DNA of 63,187 nt from Methanosphaera stadtmanae (GTDB lineage Archaea; Methanobacteriota; Methanobacteria; Methanobacteriales; Methanobacteriaceae): contig SUTP01000002.1 in assembly GCA_015062815.1 (NCBI GenBank), positions 3,618 through 66,804 of the forward strand, read 5' to 3'. The position numbers were made by a program, and so were the translations under genes. Under the pieces are notes generated by a model. It did not search any database. It had not been told where the DNA came from and saw nothing but the letters and a program-made list of their open reading frames with translations. Below, one piece after another: positions 38,023 through 47,052 of the stretch; the first letter of the stretch is position 1; every line of letters begins with the position of its first letter.

Positions 38023-38958
38023 TCATTTATTATATTTTTTAAAATTTTCCTGATGTTTTTTAAATACTTCCTCTTTTGTAGGTTGTTTTCTATTATAATC
38101 TTTTTTAGTATTTTTCCATTTTTCTTCATAACCTTTATGTTTAGGTTCATAATTATTATTTACATAAGATTCTTCAACATCAAAGTAATGACCATCATCA
38201 TTAGCTTTGTTATTATATCCCTCTTTAGGATATTGTTGACTATGTTGTGTTCCATAAGTTTGTTGGTTCATTTCTTGAGGATGAGGATATCCCTGATTAG
38301 GTTTTTGATCTTGGTAATTCATATTAGGTGGAACTTGACTTATATAATTAGGATTAGAATGATAATTGTTATAATTTGGATTATATCCTTGTCCATTTAA
38401 ACTGTTAAATATTATTTCTTCTATTTCTTTAGGTTTAGGAATAGCATATAAAACTGTTTCAGAATTATCATTAGCACCATAAATAATGATATCCCCCACA
38501 TTAAAAATTCTTTCCATAATTGATTGAGAAATATCTATATCTTGAATTTTATTGTAAGACATCATAATTTTTTCCTTATTAAACCAACCTCTCTGAATCA
38601 CAATACGAGAATCAGTTAACACATAAAGTGTATTATCCCATTCAAATAAATCAATTACTATTTTAGCCCCTAAAATCAAAATTAAAAATATTAAGACTAA
38701 TTCAGCAATAAATGTCATATTTGGTAGTACAAAATTAAAAGAATTCATCAAACTTAACTGTATTTCATGAATAAATGTAAGTATTGGTGCAAACATGAGA
38801 ATCATTAAAAATAATAAAATTATTTTTAATATAAAATTATCTACATAGAGAATCATGTTTGGTTTTGTTTCAACTAATACTCTTTCAGAATTAAATCTTT
38901 CAAAATCTGATTTATGTGTATTCTGATTATAATTATCTTTATTTGGTTTAGGCATCAT
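38023..38958 (-). CDS. PH-domain (bPH2/YdbT-like) membrane protein
   Basis: This 311-residue protein has two hydrophobic segments at about residues 43-63 and 82-106. A YdbT-type PH domain follows, with DNTLYVLTDSRIVIQRGWFNK near 109-129, then SYNKIQDIDISQSIMERIFNVGDIIIYG. The last 110 residues are a low-complexity tail rich in Asn, Gln, Tyr and Pro and then charged residues. It may sense or organise the membrane, but no function is established. It probably starts the minus-strand run that ends with Cgi121. A 54-base gap separates it from the reductase. Confidence 0.75.
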   Translation of the reverse strand: MMPKPNKDNYNQNTHKSDFERFNSERVLVETKPNMILYVDNFILKIILLFLMILMFAPILTFIHEIQLSLMNSFNFVLPNMTFIAELVLIFLILILGAKIVIDLFEWDNTLYVLTDSRIVIQRGWFNKEKIMMSYNKIQDIDISQSIMERIFNVGDIIIYGANDNSETVLYAIPKPKEIEEIIFNSLNGQGYNPNYNNYHSNPNYISQVPPNMNYQDQKPNQGYPHPQEMNQQTYGTQHSQQYPKEGYNNKANDDGHYFDVEESYVNNNYEPKHKGYEEKWKNTKKDYNRKQPTKEEVFKKHQENFKKYNK

Positions 38959-39072
38959 GATAATGTCCCCATATGTATATGTTAGTTATATTTGTTAATG
39001 ATAAATAATATAGTTTATAATAGATTCAGCATATAAAAATATTTTGCTAAACAAAATGAAAGAGTTCAGATT

Positions 39073-39804
39073 ATGAAAACAAAATTGGATACACAAATAA
39101 TTGATATTGAATCAACTCATATTCTGCTTAAAACAGATATTACAAAAAACAATCTTCATAAATTAATAATTGAACAAAGGAATATTATTAAAGATGAAAT
39201 AAAAAGAAACCCTCAATTTACACTATATGAACCTATAGAGATTATTAAAGATGATGGAATTCTTGAATTAATGACTATTGCTGGAAAAATATCTGATACT
39301 GGACCTATGTCATCAGTTGCAGGAGCCATTAGTCAAATATGTTTAACATACTTGAATAATTTAGGAACTAAAAATTCCATAATAGAAAATGGGGGAGATA
39401 TCGCTCTTAAAACAAATTCCAAAATAGTAATTGGATTATATGCTGGAAAAAGTCCTTTTTCAGATAATTTTGGATTAAAAATAAAAGCTAAACCGCATTC
39501 TTATGGTATCTGTACTTCTTCAGGTACTGTTGGACATTCAAAAAGTTTTGGGAGAAGTGATGCTACAATTGTATTTTCAAAAGAAGCCAGTATAGCCGAT
39601 AGTCTAGCCACCAGTATAGGTAATTATGCAAATGGTAAAAATGATTCAGAAATAGTTCATAATGCAATATCTAAAGCTGAAGAATTTAAAGAATATTATG
39701 ACGGCATTATTGTTATAAAAGGAGAAAATTTTGGAAAAACAGGACATATACCAAAGATAGTTGAAACTGATAAAAAATTAAGTGAATATTATGATATAGA
39801 ATAA
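39073..39804 (+). CDS. UPF0280 family protein (ApbE-like fold)
   Basis: This 243-residue protein of UPF0280, which is shared by methanogens and has a fold related to ApbE (FAD:protein FMN transferase). The conserved centre reads GPMSSVAGAISQICLTYL near 78-95, IIENGGDIALKT near 104, and GICTSSGTVGHSKSFGRSDATIV near 146-168, followed by SIADSLATSIGNY. The glycine-rich ENGGD matches the flavin-binding area in ApbE. Activity is unknown. It ends exactly next to the convergent ASCH-TPR gene. Confidence 0.8.
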   Translation: MKTKLDTQIIDIESTHILLKTDITKNNLHKLIIEQRNIIKDEIKRNPQFTLYEPIEIIKDDGILELMTIAGKISDTGPMSSVAGAISQICLTYLNNLGTKNSIIENGGDIALKTNSKIVIGLYAGKSPFSDNFGLKIKAKPHSYGICTSSGTVGHSKSFGRSDATIVFSKEASIADSLATSIGNYANGKNDSEIVHNAISKAEEFKEYYDGIIVIKGENFGKTGHIPKIVETDKKLSEYYDIE

Positions 39805-40938
39805 TTACAAATTATCTAAACATACTTCATGTAATACTTGTGCATCCGGATTATTAGGATATTCAGCTAAAACTTTAGTAAAACATTCCATAGCTGATTC
39901 AAAATTACCTAATTCCATATATGCAACACCTTTATTGTTTAAAACTATGGGATTATCACCACCCCATTTTAAAGCTTCGTTATAACATTCAATAGCTTCA
40001 CTATAACGTTGAAGGCCTAAAAGTGTATTTCCTTTACTAGCCCACGTATTAGCATCCTCATTTTCATTTAAACATAAAGCTATTGATTTATCATAAGATT
40101 CTAATGCTTCTTCACTTTTACCCAGCATATTTAGAATTGTTCCTCTTTCATTCCATACATCAGAATCAGTATCATCAATTTCTAAAATATAATCAAAGAA
40201 TTCTAATGCTTTTTCAAAATCATTTAACATTTCAAAAATAATCCCCCTCCAATAAAGTACTGTAGTATTCTTAGGATTAATTTTAAATGCTTCCGTATTC
40301 ATTTTTAATGCTTTTTCAGGATCTTCCCTATTCAAATATACAATTGCTATATTATTATACAAATACTCATTATTAGGTTCAAGTTTGAGTGCTTTTTTAT
40401 AATATCTGATTGCATCACCAAATTGACCTAATCTTGTTAAATTGTCCCCTATTCGATTCAATAGAGAAGAATCTTCAGGATCATATTCAAGAGCTGCTTT
40501 ATAACATAAAGAAGATTGATTGAATTTACCCATATTAAAAAGAATATCTGCTTTTTTAACAATCATATTCTTTTGATCAATAATAGAACCTTCCCAATCA
40601 CTAACAGGCAATTTATGGAAAGAAAATACTTGGAATTTACTTTCATTAGAACAATTGTTTGGAAAAGTTTCTTTTAGATACTGTTCTATTTCTTTAGATG
40701 ATTTATATCCTAAATCTTGAATTATTTTATCATTTTGGAGTAATTCTTCATAAGTTAATATATTAACTGAGGTTACTTCAGCTTCAAATATTTTTTCTCG
40801 TTCTTTAGATAAAATATTCCAGTAACAATATAATCTATCTCCAGGATATAAAGGATTTTTCCATAATTTTCGTATGGTTATATTTTTTTTACCTGTTATT
40901 AGATCAATATCTTTACTTTTTAGTAATAATATAGGCAT
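39805..40938 (-). CDS. ASCH-like domain fused to tetratricopeptide repeats
   Basis: The first 110 or so residues of this 377-residue protein (starting MPILLLKSKDIDLITGKKNI, with TIRK, a GDRLYCYW strand, and ending FQVFSFHKLP) resemble the ASCH/PUA-like RNA-binding fold. From about residue 125 to the end come seven or so TPR units with the usual small/aromatic pattern, such as GDAIRYYKKALKLEPNNEYL and EALESYDKSI. The ASCH part suggests RNA or nucleotide binding and the TPR part protein contacts. It starts six bases after the stop of the radical SAM gene on the same strand. Confidence 0.7.
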   Translation of the reverse strand: MPILLLKSKDIDLITGKKNITIRKLWKNPLYPGDRLYCYWNILSKEREKIFEAEVTSVNILTYEELLQNDKIIQDLGYKSSKEIEQYLKETFPNNCSNESKFQVFSFHKLPVSDWEGSIIDQKNMIVKKADILFNMGKFNQSSLCYKAALEYDPEDSSLLNRIGDNLTRLGQFGDAIRYYKKALKLEPNNEYLYNNIAIVYLNREDPEKALKMNTEAFKINPKNTTVLYWRGIIFEMLNDFEKALEFFDYILEIDDTDSDVWNERGTILNMLGKSEEALESYDKSIALCLNENEDANTWASKGNTLLGLQRYSEAIECYNEALKWGGDNPIVLNNKGVAYMELGNFESAMECFTKVLAEYPNNPDAQVLHEVCLDNL

Positions 40939-40943
40939 TGTAT

Positions 40944-41660
40944 TTACTCTTTTTTAATAATTTGATTTCCAAATTGTTTTGATTTTAAATTAATTTGAGG
41001 TACAGAAGTATCTAAACTCTTTAATATTTCAATTAATTCATCAGGATTAGGTTCTTCATAATTAGATAGTCTTGAGTCAAAAGTAATTTTGTTTCTAAAT
41101 TGCTGTAATGTATATTGATTACATTTTATTTGACTAACTAACAGTTTTATATCCTCAGGCATCAATAAATTTGGAACATACGTAGTTCGACATTCTAAAA
41201 ATACATCATTTTCTAATGTAATATCTATAGATTTTAATATTCGTTCTTTAACATCTTTTGGATAGACATCTGTTATTTTATAATACTCATCAAGAGGTGC
41301 TTTTATATCCATTGCAACATAATCTAATGATTTTATAATTTGTGATAATTCATTAGGATGAAGTCCATTAGTATCTAACTTGACAAGTAAATCTGCAGAT
41401 TTAGCTTTTTTAATTATGTATTTTACAAAATCCAAATGTAATAATGCTTCACCACCACTTATAACAATAGCATCTATGAAATCCAAATTATTTTGAATTT
41501 CTTCATCTATTTCCAGTATATCTTCAGAACTTAATTTAGTTTCCCTTAATAGCTGTGGATTATGACAATATTTACATCTTAAATCACATCCAGGTGTAAA
41601 AACTACCAAAGCCATTTTTTTAGGATAATCTAAGGAAGAATAAGTTGGTTGTATATTCAT
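40944..41660 (-). CDS. Anaerobic ribonucleotide reductase activating protein-like radical SAM enzyme
   Basis: This 238-residue radical SAM protein has the cluster motif TPGCDLRCKYCHNPQLL (residues 22-38, CxxxCxxC), AIVISGGEALLH near 64 and VKLDTNGLHPNEL near 92, with IKAPLDEYYKIT near 119. It belongs to the NrdG-like group that activates glycyl-radical enzymes. No anaerobic ribonucleotide reductase is nearby, and other activase roles cannot be excluded. The next gene downstream on its strand encodes an ASCH-TPR protein, probably in one transcript. Confidence 0.75.
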   Translation of the reverse strand: MNIQPTYSSLDYPKKMALVVFTPGCDLRCKYCHNPQLLRETKLSSEDILEIDEEIQNNLDFIDAIVISGGEALLHLDFVKYIIKKAKSADLLVKLDTNGLHPNELSQIIKSLDYVAMDIKAPLDEYYKITDVYPKDVKERILKSIDITLENDVFLECRTTYVPNLLMPEDIKLLVSQIKCNQYTLQQFRNKITFDSRLSNYEEPNPDELIEILKSLDTSVPQINLKSKQFGNQIIKKE

Positions 41661-41897
41661 TTTATCACATTTATTAGTAAATTATATCTATATTTTTTTA
41701 AATATTAAAACTATTTTAAATAATCAAATTTAAATAAAATTTATTTAATAATATACATAGATAAATTAAGTTTAATAATTGAATTCAAAATAAACTAATT
41801 AAACATTGATTTAATTTCAGATAAACTTGATGCTAAATATTTATATATATAATATTAAATTATTTATCATAAACAATATTTAATTCGACGTGATAAC

Positions 41898-42386
41898 ATG
41901 AGTGAAAAAACCAAAATATTTGATGGGGCTAAATTAATTGGAAATGTTGAAATGAAAGATAATGTTTCAATTTGGTATAATGCTGTTTTAAGAGGTGACA
42001 TTGAACCAATAACTATTGATGAAAATTCTAATGTTCAAGATAACTGTGTTGTTCATGTGAGTAAAAATTATCCTGTTAAAATTGGTAAAAATGTATCTGT
42101 AGGTCATGGAGCTATAGTACATGGTTGTACAATAGAAGATAATGTGTTAATAGGTATGGGTGCTATCATATTAAATGGAGCCCACATAGAAAAAAATTGT
42201 TTAGTTGGCGCAGGAGCTTTAGTAACCGAAAATAAAACATTTCCTGAAGGATCATTAATCATAGGATCCCCAGCTAAAGCAATTAGACAATTAACTGAAG
42301 AAGAAATAGAAAGCATAACTGAAAATGCAACACATTATGTCGAATTATCTTTAGAACAAAAAGAATTAAGAGGGAAAAAATGGTAA
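41898..42386 (+). CDS. Gamma-class carbonic anhydrase-like hexapeptide protein
   Basis: This 162-residue left-handed beta-helix protein has the gamma carbonic anhydrase outline: WYNAVLRGDIEPITI near 26, NVQDNCVVHV near 45, and VSVGHGAIVHGCTIEDNVLIGMGA near 66-89. The histidines of VVHV, VGHG and IVHG are in the right places to bind metal, so hydration of CO2 is possible. Many relatives have other roles. The end overlaps the hisC start by seven bases. Confidence 0.82.
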   Translation: MSEKTKIFDGAKLIGNVEMKDNVSIWYNAVLRGDIEPITIDENSNVQDNCVVHVSKNYPVKIGKNVSVGHGAIVHGCTIEDNVLIGMGAIILNGAHIEKNCLVGAGALVTENKTFPEGSLIIGSPAKAIRQLTEEEIESITENATHYVELSLEQKELRGKKW

Positions 42387-43486
42387 AAGTACGCGATGTG
42401 ATTAATGAGTTTAGTAGTTACGTTCCAGGTAAATCTAAAAAGGTAATTGCTGAAAAATATGGTGTTAAAGAAGATGAAATTATCAAATTAGGATCTAATG
42501 AAAATCCATGGGGTTCATCACCAAAAGCTAAAGAAGCAATTATTAATTCTATTGAAGAAATGAATAGATATCCTGAATCAAATCATGAATATTTGAAAGA
42601 ACTAATAGCAGAATACTCTGGTGTTAAGCAAGATCAAGTCATTGTTACTGGAGATGGTGCTGATGAATTACTTGATGTGATTGCTAAAACATTAATTAAT
42701 CCTGGAGATGAATTTATTGTCCATCCACCAACATATATGTATTACGAAGTAACATTTAAACAATATAATGCAAAGCCAGTTTATGCTAAATGGAATGTTG
42801 AAGAAAATAAAGTAGATATTCAATCAGTACTTGATTCAATTACAGACAAAACAAAAGTAATATTCCTTTGTACACCAAATAATCCTACTGGTGGATTAAT
42901 TTCAAGAGAAGATATGTTAAAAGTAATTGAAGCCGCACCAGATGCACTAGTTGTTATAGATGAAGCATATTGGGAATTTAGTGAAGTAAATAATATAGAT
43001 TTGCTAGATAAATATGATAATATATTACTTTTAAGAACCTTCTCCAAAGTACTTGGACTAGCAGGATTAAGAATTGGTTATGGACTTTCTAATCCAGAAT
43101 TTCTAGAAAAAATGAATAGGATAAAACCAGTATTTAGTGTTACTGTTCCTTCACAAAAAGCAGTAGAAGCTACACTTAAAGATTCCAAATACATTAAAGA
43201 ATCCATAGAAAAAGGTATTAAAGAAAGAGAATTTTTATATGAAAGTATTAATAAAATAGATAAAATCAAAATTTATCCATCAAAATCAAATTATTTATTA
43301 ATGGATTTACATGAAACTGGTTTTACTGCAGCAGAACTAAGTGAAGAACTTCTAAAAAAAGGTATTATCGTTAGAGATTGTACTAGTTTCTATGGATTAG
43401 ATGATTATTACATTCGCGCAAGTATTGCAACACACCCTGAAAATGAAAAATTTGTGAAAATATTAAAAGAAATTATTGAAAAATAA
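42380..43486 (+). CDS. hisC: Histidinol-phosphate aminotransferase
   Basis: This 368-residue PLP enzyme (fold type I) carries out a late histidine step. It has LGSNENPWGSSPKA near 36, the cofactor region CTPNNPTGGLI near 169, VVIDEAYWEFSE near 193 and the lysine segment RTFSKVLGLAGLRIGYG near 219-235. The family is also used for other acidic amino acid transfers, but length and motifs suit HisC. It overlaps the upstream gene, suggesting translational coupling. Confidence 0.88.
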   Translation: MVKVRDVINEFSSYVPGKSKKVIAEKYGVKEDEIIKLGSNENPWGSSPKAKEAIINSIEEMNRYPESNHEYLKELIAEYSGVKQDQVIVTGDGADELLDVIAKTLINPGDEFIVHPPTYMYYEVTFKQYNAKPVYAKWNVEENKVDIQSVLDSITDKTKVIFLCTPNNPTGGLISREDMLKVIEAAPDALVVIDEAYWEFSEVNNIDLLDKYDNILLLRTFSKVLGLAGLRIGYGLSNPEFLEKMNRIKPVFSVTVPSQKAVEATLKDSKYIKESIEKGIKEREFLYESINKIDKIKIYPSKSNYLLMDLHETGFTAAELSEELLKKGIIVRDCTSFYGLDDYYIRASIATHPENEKFVKILKEIIEK

Positions 43487-43503
43487 TTTTCTAATTCTTT
43501 TTT

Positions 43504-43959
43504 TTAATGTCTGATTGGATTATGATATATCAACGCAGCTACAACACTAGCTTTATTTTTTACTGTGTGTGTTTGAATTATTGATTTATAATCTAAAAAT
43601 TCTAATTCTCTTTTTTCAATCATATATTCTGCCATAAATCTTGCTTCTTCTTCTAATTCATCTACTGTTTTATTTATTCCCGTTAATTCTATTACACAAC
43701 CCATCTCTTTTGCTCTTGCAAAAGCTAAAACTGCTGAAATTTCATCACCAGGATTATCCGAATATTGGTGAGCTAAAACACAATTAGTCATTTCTCCCGG
43801 TTTTAATTCAGGCATTGGTACAACCGTAACATCTGCTGGTAACATACTAGATACCTTAATTAGATTAACATTTCCAATTTTTGCATCAAGTAATGCATTA
43901 TCAAAGGCATTTAATTTTGTTGGTCCTTCAGATGCACCTTTAGTTAACGAAATTTCCAT
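43504..43959 (-). CDS. pdaD: Pyruvoyl-dependent arginine decarboxylase
   Basis: The enzyme makes agmatine from arginine and is the start of archaeal polyamine synthesis. Near residue 35-47 it has NLIKVSSMLPADV, where cleavage between the two serines makes the beta chain and the pyruvoyl group of the alpha chain. GASEGPTKLNAFDNALLDA lies near 8-26. An earlier in-frame ATG at 43974 lacks a ribosome site. GGAG before 43959 makes that start more likely (151 residues). It is convergent with hisC. Confidence 0.88.
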   Translation of the reverse strand: MEISLTKGASEGPTKLNAFDNALLDAKIGNVNLIKVSSMLPADVTVVPMPELKPGEMTNCVLAHQYSDNPGDEISAVLAFARAKEMGCVIELTGINKTVDELEEEARFMAEYMIEKRELEFLDYKSIIQTHTVKNKASVVAALIYHNPIRH

Positions 43960-44064
43960 ATTACCACTCCACATAAATAAATTAATTATTATATTCTAAT
44001 TTGATTATAATTAATAAAATTTACTCTGATGATTAAAGTGTGTTATTGTTACTTTAATTAAGAT

Positions 44065-44089
44065 AAAGTATATAAGCATATTCTTATAT
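44065..44089 (+). promoter_or_regulatory. Leaderless promoter of the arsR-lon pair with ArsR-type palindrome
   Basis: The TATA box AAAGTATATAAG is at 44065-44076, about 27 bases before the ATG at 44099, and there is no ribosome site, so the transcript should be leaderless. ATATAAG (44070-44076) and CTTATAT (44083-44089) form a perfect 7-6-7 inverted repeat across the TATA box, as expected for an ArsR-family autoregulation site. Confidence 0.5.
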
Positions 44090-44098
44090 ATTTAAGTT

Positions 44099-44416
44099 AT
44101 GGAAAATTTAAATGATCAAGAAAATAAAGAGGAACTTGAAGAATTATTTAAGATTCTTAGCAATCCTAATCGTTTAAAAATCATACACATTCTTGCTGAA
44201 AATGATAACAAAGAAGTAACAGTGAATGAAATATCCGATAAAATAAAACTAACCCAACCTGCTACTTCACAACATTTAAAAATACTTAAAAAATCAAAAA
44301 TAGTGGAATGTAACAAAAAAGGAAATAATATATATTATAAAATAAATTTAGACACTATTACACGCAGAAAAGAATGTATTGATTCTTTATTCCATAAATT
44401 ACTTAATACGCATTAA
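44099..44416 (+). CDS. ArsR-family winged helix regulator
   Basis: This 105-residue protein has the ArsR fold. LFKILSNPNRLKIIHILAEND (about 16-36) is the first helices, and ITL-type recognition follows in IKLTQPATSQHLKILKKSKIVEC near 48-70. Only two cysteines are seen (VECNKKG and KECID), and no clear metal pair of the ArsR alpha-3 type, so it may respond to something else. It sits 17 bases before lon and shares its transcript. Palindromic DNA on its own TATA box suggests autorepression. Confidence 0.85.
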   Translation: MENLNDQENKEELEELFKILSNPNRLKIIHILAENDNKEVTVNEISDKIKLTQPATSQHLKILKKSKIVECNKKGNNIYYKINLDTITRRKECIDSLFHKLLNTH

Positions 44417-44433
44417 ATTAGGAGTAGATACTG

Positions 44434-46890
44434 ATGACTAATCCCGAAGAAGATAATCTATCATTTACCCAATCATTAAGAAAAAATGGATTCATAGAGT
44501 CTGATAATAATACAACCAACAACATAGAAAAAGTTACTGATGTATCTGATAAATTACCCATACTTATTATCCCAAATACAATATTATTACCTCACACAAC
44601 TATGAATGTTCATGTTGATAAAAAACATACAGAGAATATACTTGAAGCTATAACCGATGACCAACATGGAATCATATTAACACCCAAACAAATACCTCAC
44701 GAAGGTCAAATTGAATTCTATGATATAGGTACCATATTAGAAATTAAAAGTTTAACTGAAGAAGAAAATGACTATCTGATGGAAATAAACGTTAAAGACA
44801 AAGTACATGTTGATAAAATAGTTGAAAAAGATGAAGTCCTCTATGGTTCTTATAAAATTATAAAAGAAAACAACACCATAACACCCGAAGAAGCAAAAGA
44901 AATAAGTAAAAATATAAATGATGCTGTTATTGCAATGTCCAATCTTATACCAAATTCAGAACAATATACACAGCAAATCATAAGTAAAATTGACATTCAA
45001 GAAAAAATTGCTGAAATATTCCCATACATAAGAGTTACTCTTAATAGAAAACAAGGATTACTCGAAATGGATTCAATTAAACTTCGAGCATTAGAAGTAA
45101 CTAATTTACTACTTGAACAAAAAGATGCCATGTTTATCCAAATGGAAATAGCAAAAAAACTTAACAAAAACATGAATGAAGCACATAAACAAGGCCTTCT
45201 TAGAGAACAAATGAAAATGATTCAAGAAGAACTTAATATGACCGAAGATGGACCTTCCTCAAAAACATACCGCGAAAGAATAGAAGAAGCAAAACTACCT
45301 CCCGAAGTAGAAAAAGCAGCATATGAAGAATTAAATAAACTAGAAAGACAAGGACAAAACAATGCTGAAGAAAACATAATAAGAAATTATTTAGATACAA
45401 TCCTCCAACTTCCATGGCATAAAGAAGAAAAAAAAGATATTGACATCATACAAGCAAAAAAACAATTGGATGATGATCATTATGGACTTAAAAAAGTAAA
45501 AGAAAGAATTATACAACATTTAACTGTCCTTAAAATGAAAAATGAAAAACAAGGCTCAATACTTTTATTTGTAGGTCCACCAGGTACTGGAAAAACAAGT
45601 CTTGGACGAAGTATAGCAACATCTTTAGATAGACCTTACATAAGAATAAGTTTAGGTGGTGTAAAAGATGAATCAGAAATAAGAGGACATAGAAGAACCT
45701 ATCTTGGTGCTCTTCCAGGACGTATAATTAATGGAATGAAAAAAGCTGGACAAACAAACCCAGTATTTGTACTTGACGAAATAGACAAATTAACAGCTTC
45801 AATCAATGGTAACCCTACAAGTGCATTACTCGAAGTACTAGATCCTGAACAGAATGATAGTTTTGAAGATCACTACTTAGATTTACCCTATGACTTATCC
45901 GATGTTTTCTTTATAGGAACCGCCAATTCACTTGCAGACATACCCGGACCATTAAGAGACAGACTTGAAATAATCGAACTAGATAGTTATACAAAACAAG
46001 AAAAAATGCACATCGCACAAGAACATTTAATGGACGAAGTTCTAGAAGAACATGGTTTAACTAGTGATGATTTAATTATAAAAACTGATGCAATTGAAAC
46101 TATAATTCAAAAATATACTCGTGAAGCTGGTGTAAGAGAACTTAAAAGACAATTAGCTGCAATAGCACGTAAAACAACTGAAAAAATAATAGTAGAAAAT
46201 ATTGAAAGACCATATGTTGTTGATGAAACCATGCTTCATGATATTTTAGGTCATGAAAAAACTCATTATGATTTAGTTCCAAGAGCTAATCCCGCAGGAG
46301 TAGTTACTGGCCTCGCATGGACACCTGTAGGAGGAGATATATTATTCATTGAATCAATTATGATGCCTGGTGAAGGTAAGTTAAAACTTACAGGTCAACT
46401 AGGAGATGTGATGAAAGAATCTGCAGAAATAGCTCAGAGTCTTGTGAAATCAAGACTAGCACTAGCTCTTAAAAATACTGAATTTGAAAATATGGACATT
46501 CATTTACATGTACCTGAAGGAGCAATACCAAAAGATGGTCCTTCAGCAGGAGTAACTATACTCACAACTATTGCATCATTAATTACCAATACTCCCGTAG
46601 ATCCAACTTTAGCAATGACTGGTGAAATATCTCTTAGAGGAAAAGTTTTACCTGTCGGAGGTATAAAAGAAAAAGTTATTGCAGCACACAGATCTGGAAT
46701 TAAAACTGTTCTACTTCCTGAAAAAAATATGAAGGACTTAGAAGATGTTCCAGAAGAAGTTAAAAAAGATGTTGAATTCAAATCTATGCAAACCATTGAA
46801 GATGTTTTAGAAGAAGCTTTAGGACTTAAATTACCCAAACCAGAACAATTAAATATCAATATAAATGATATCAACATATTAAATTCTTAA
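44434..46890 (+). CDS. lon: ATP-dependent Lon protease, bacterial (LonA) type
   Basis: This 818-residue cytoplasmic AAA+ protease has an N-terminal LON substrate domain (LPILIIPNTILLPHTTMNVH near 42) and a coiled-coil middle. The AAA domain follows with Walker A GPPGTGKTSLG near 380 and Walker B VFVLDEIDK, and the Ser-Lys protease domain ends it (PKDGPSAG with Ser near 703; RGKVLPVGGIKEK with the lysine). No membrane segment is present, unlike typical archaeal LonB. It follows the ArsR gene and may be repressed by it. The architecture points to bacterial origin by transfer, with time of transfer unknown. Confidence 0.93.
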   Translation: MTNPEEDNLSFTQSLRKNGFIESDNNTTNNIEKVTDVSDKLPILIIPNTILLPHTTMNVHVDKKHTENILEAITDDQHGIILTPKQIPHEGQIEFYDIGTILEIKSLTEEENDYLMEINVKDKVHVDKIVEKDEVLYGSYKIIKENNTITPEEAKEISKNINDAVIAMSNLIPNSEQYTQQIISKIDIQEKIAEIFPYIRVTLNRKQGLLEMDSIKLRALEVTNLLLEQKDAMFIQMEIAKKLNKNMNEAHKQGLLREQMKMIQEELNMTEDGPSSKTYRERIEEAKLPPEVEKAAYEELNKLERQGQNNAEENIIRNYLDTILQLPWHKEEKKDIDIIQAKKQLDDDHYGLKKVKERIIQHLTVLKMKNEKQGSILLFVGPPGTGKTSLGRSIATSLDRPYIRISLGGVKDESEIRGHRRTYLGALPGRIINGMKKAGQTNPVFVLDEIDKLTASINGNPTSALLEVLDPEQNDSFEDHYLDLPYDLSDVFFIGTANSLADIPGPLRDRLEIIELDSYTKQEKMHIAQEHLMDEVLEEHGLTSDDLIIKTDAIETIIQKYTREAGVRELKRQLAAIARKTTEKIIVENIERPYVVDETMLHDILGHEKTHYDLVPRANPAGVVTGLAWTPVGGDILFIESIMMPGEGKLKLTGQLGDVMKESAEIAQSLVKSRLALALKNTEFENMDIHLHVPEGAIPKDGPSAGVTILTTIASLITNTPVDPTLAMTGEISLRGKVLPVGGIKEKVIAAHRSGIKTVLLPEKNMKDLEDVPEEVKKDVEFKSMQTIEDVLEEALGLKLPKPEQLNININDINILNS

Positions 46891-46899
46891 TTTATTTAA

Positions 46900-46933
46900 A
46901 ACCTGCTATACTAGCAGGTTCATCTATTTTTTT
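46900..46933 (+). terminator. Hairpin and T-run terminator after lon
   Basis: AACCTGCTA (46900-46908) pairs with TAGCAGGTT (46912-46920) around a three-base loop, and seven T follow at 46927-46933. It is the most GC-rich terminator stem in the window. Confidence 0.65.
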
Positions 46934-47052
46934 AAATACATTACAATAAAAAAAACTTCTTAATTAAATAATCATTTTAAAAGCAACTTAATTTCCGTAT
47001 ATAAATAGTATTAAAAATAAATATATCTTTAATAGATACATGAAGTGTAATA

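Noticed and set aside
37965-38150. 61-codon minus-strand ORF
   Set aside because: It overlaps the end of the PH-domain gene in another frame and is only Lys/Asn/Ile-rich text with no own ribosome site.
46900-46933. Bacterial-looking terminator as extra proof that lon was transferred
   Set aside because: Similar hairpin plus T-run ends follow native archaeal genes such as rps3ae and frhB, so it is not informative.
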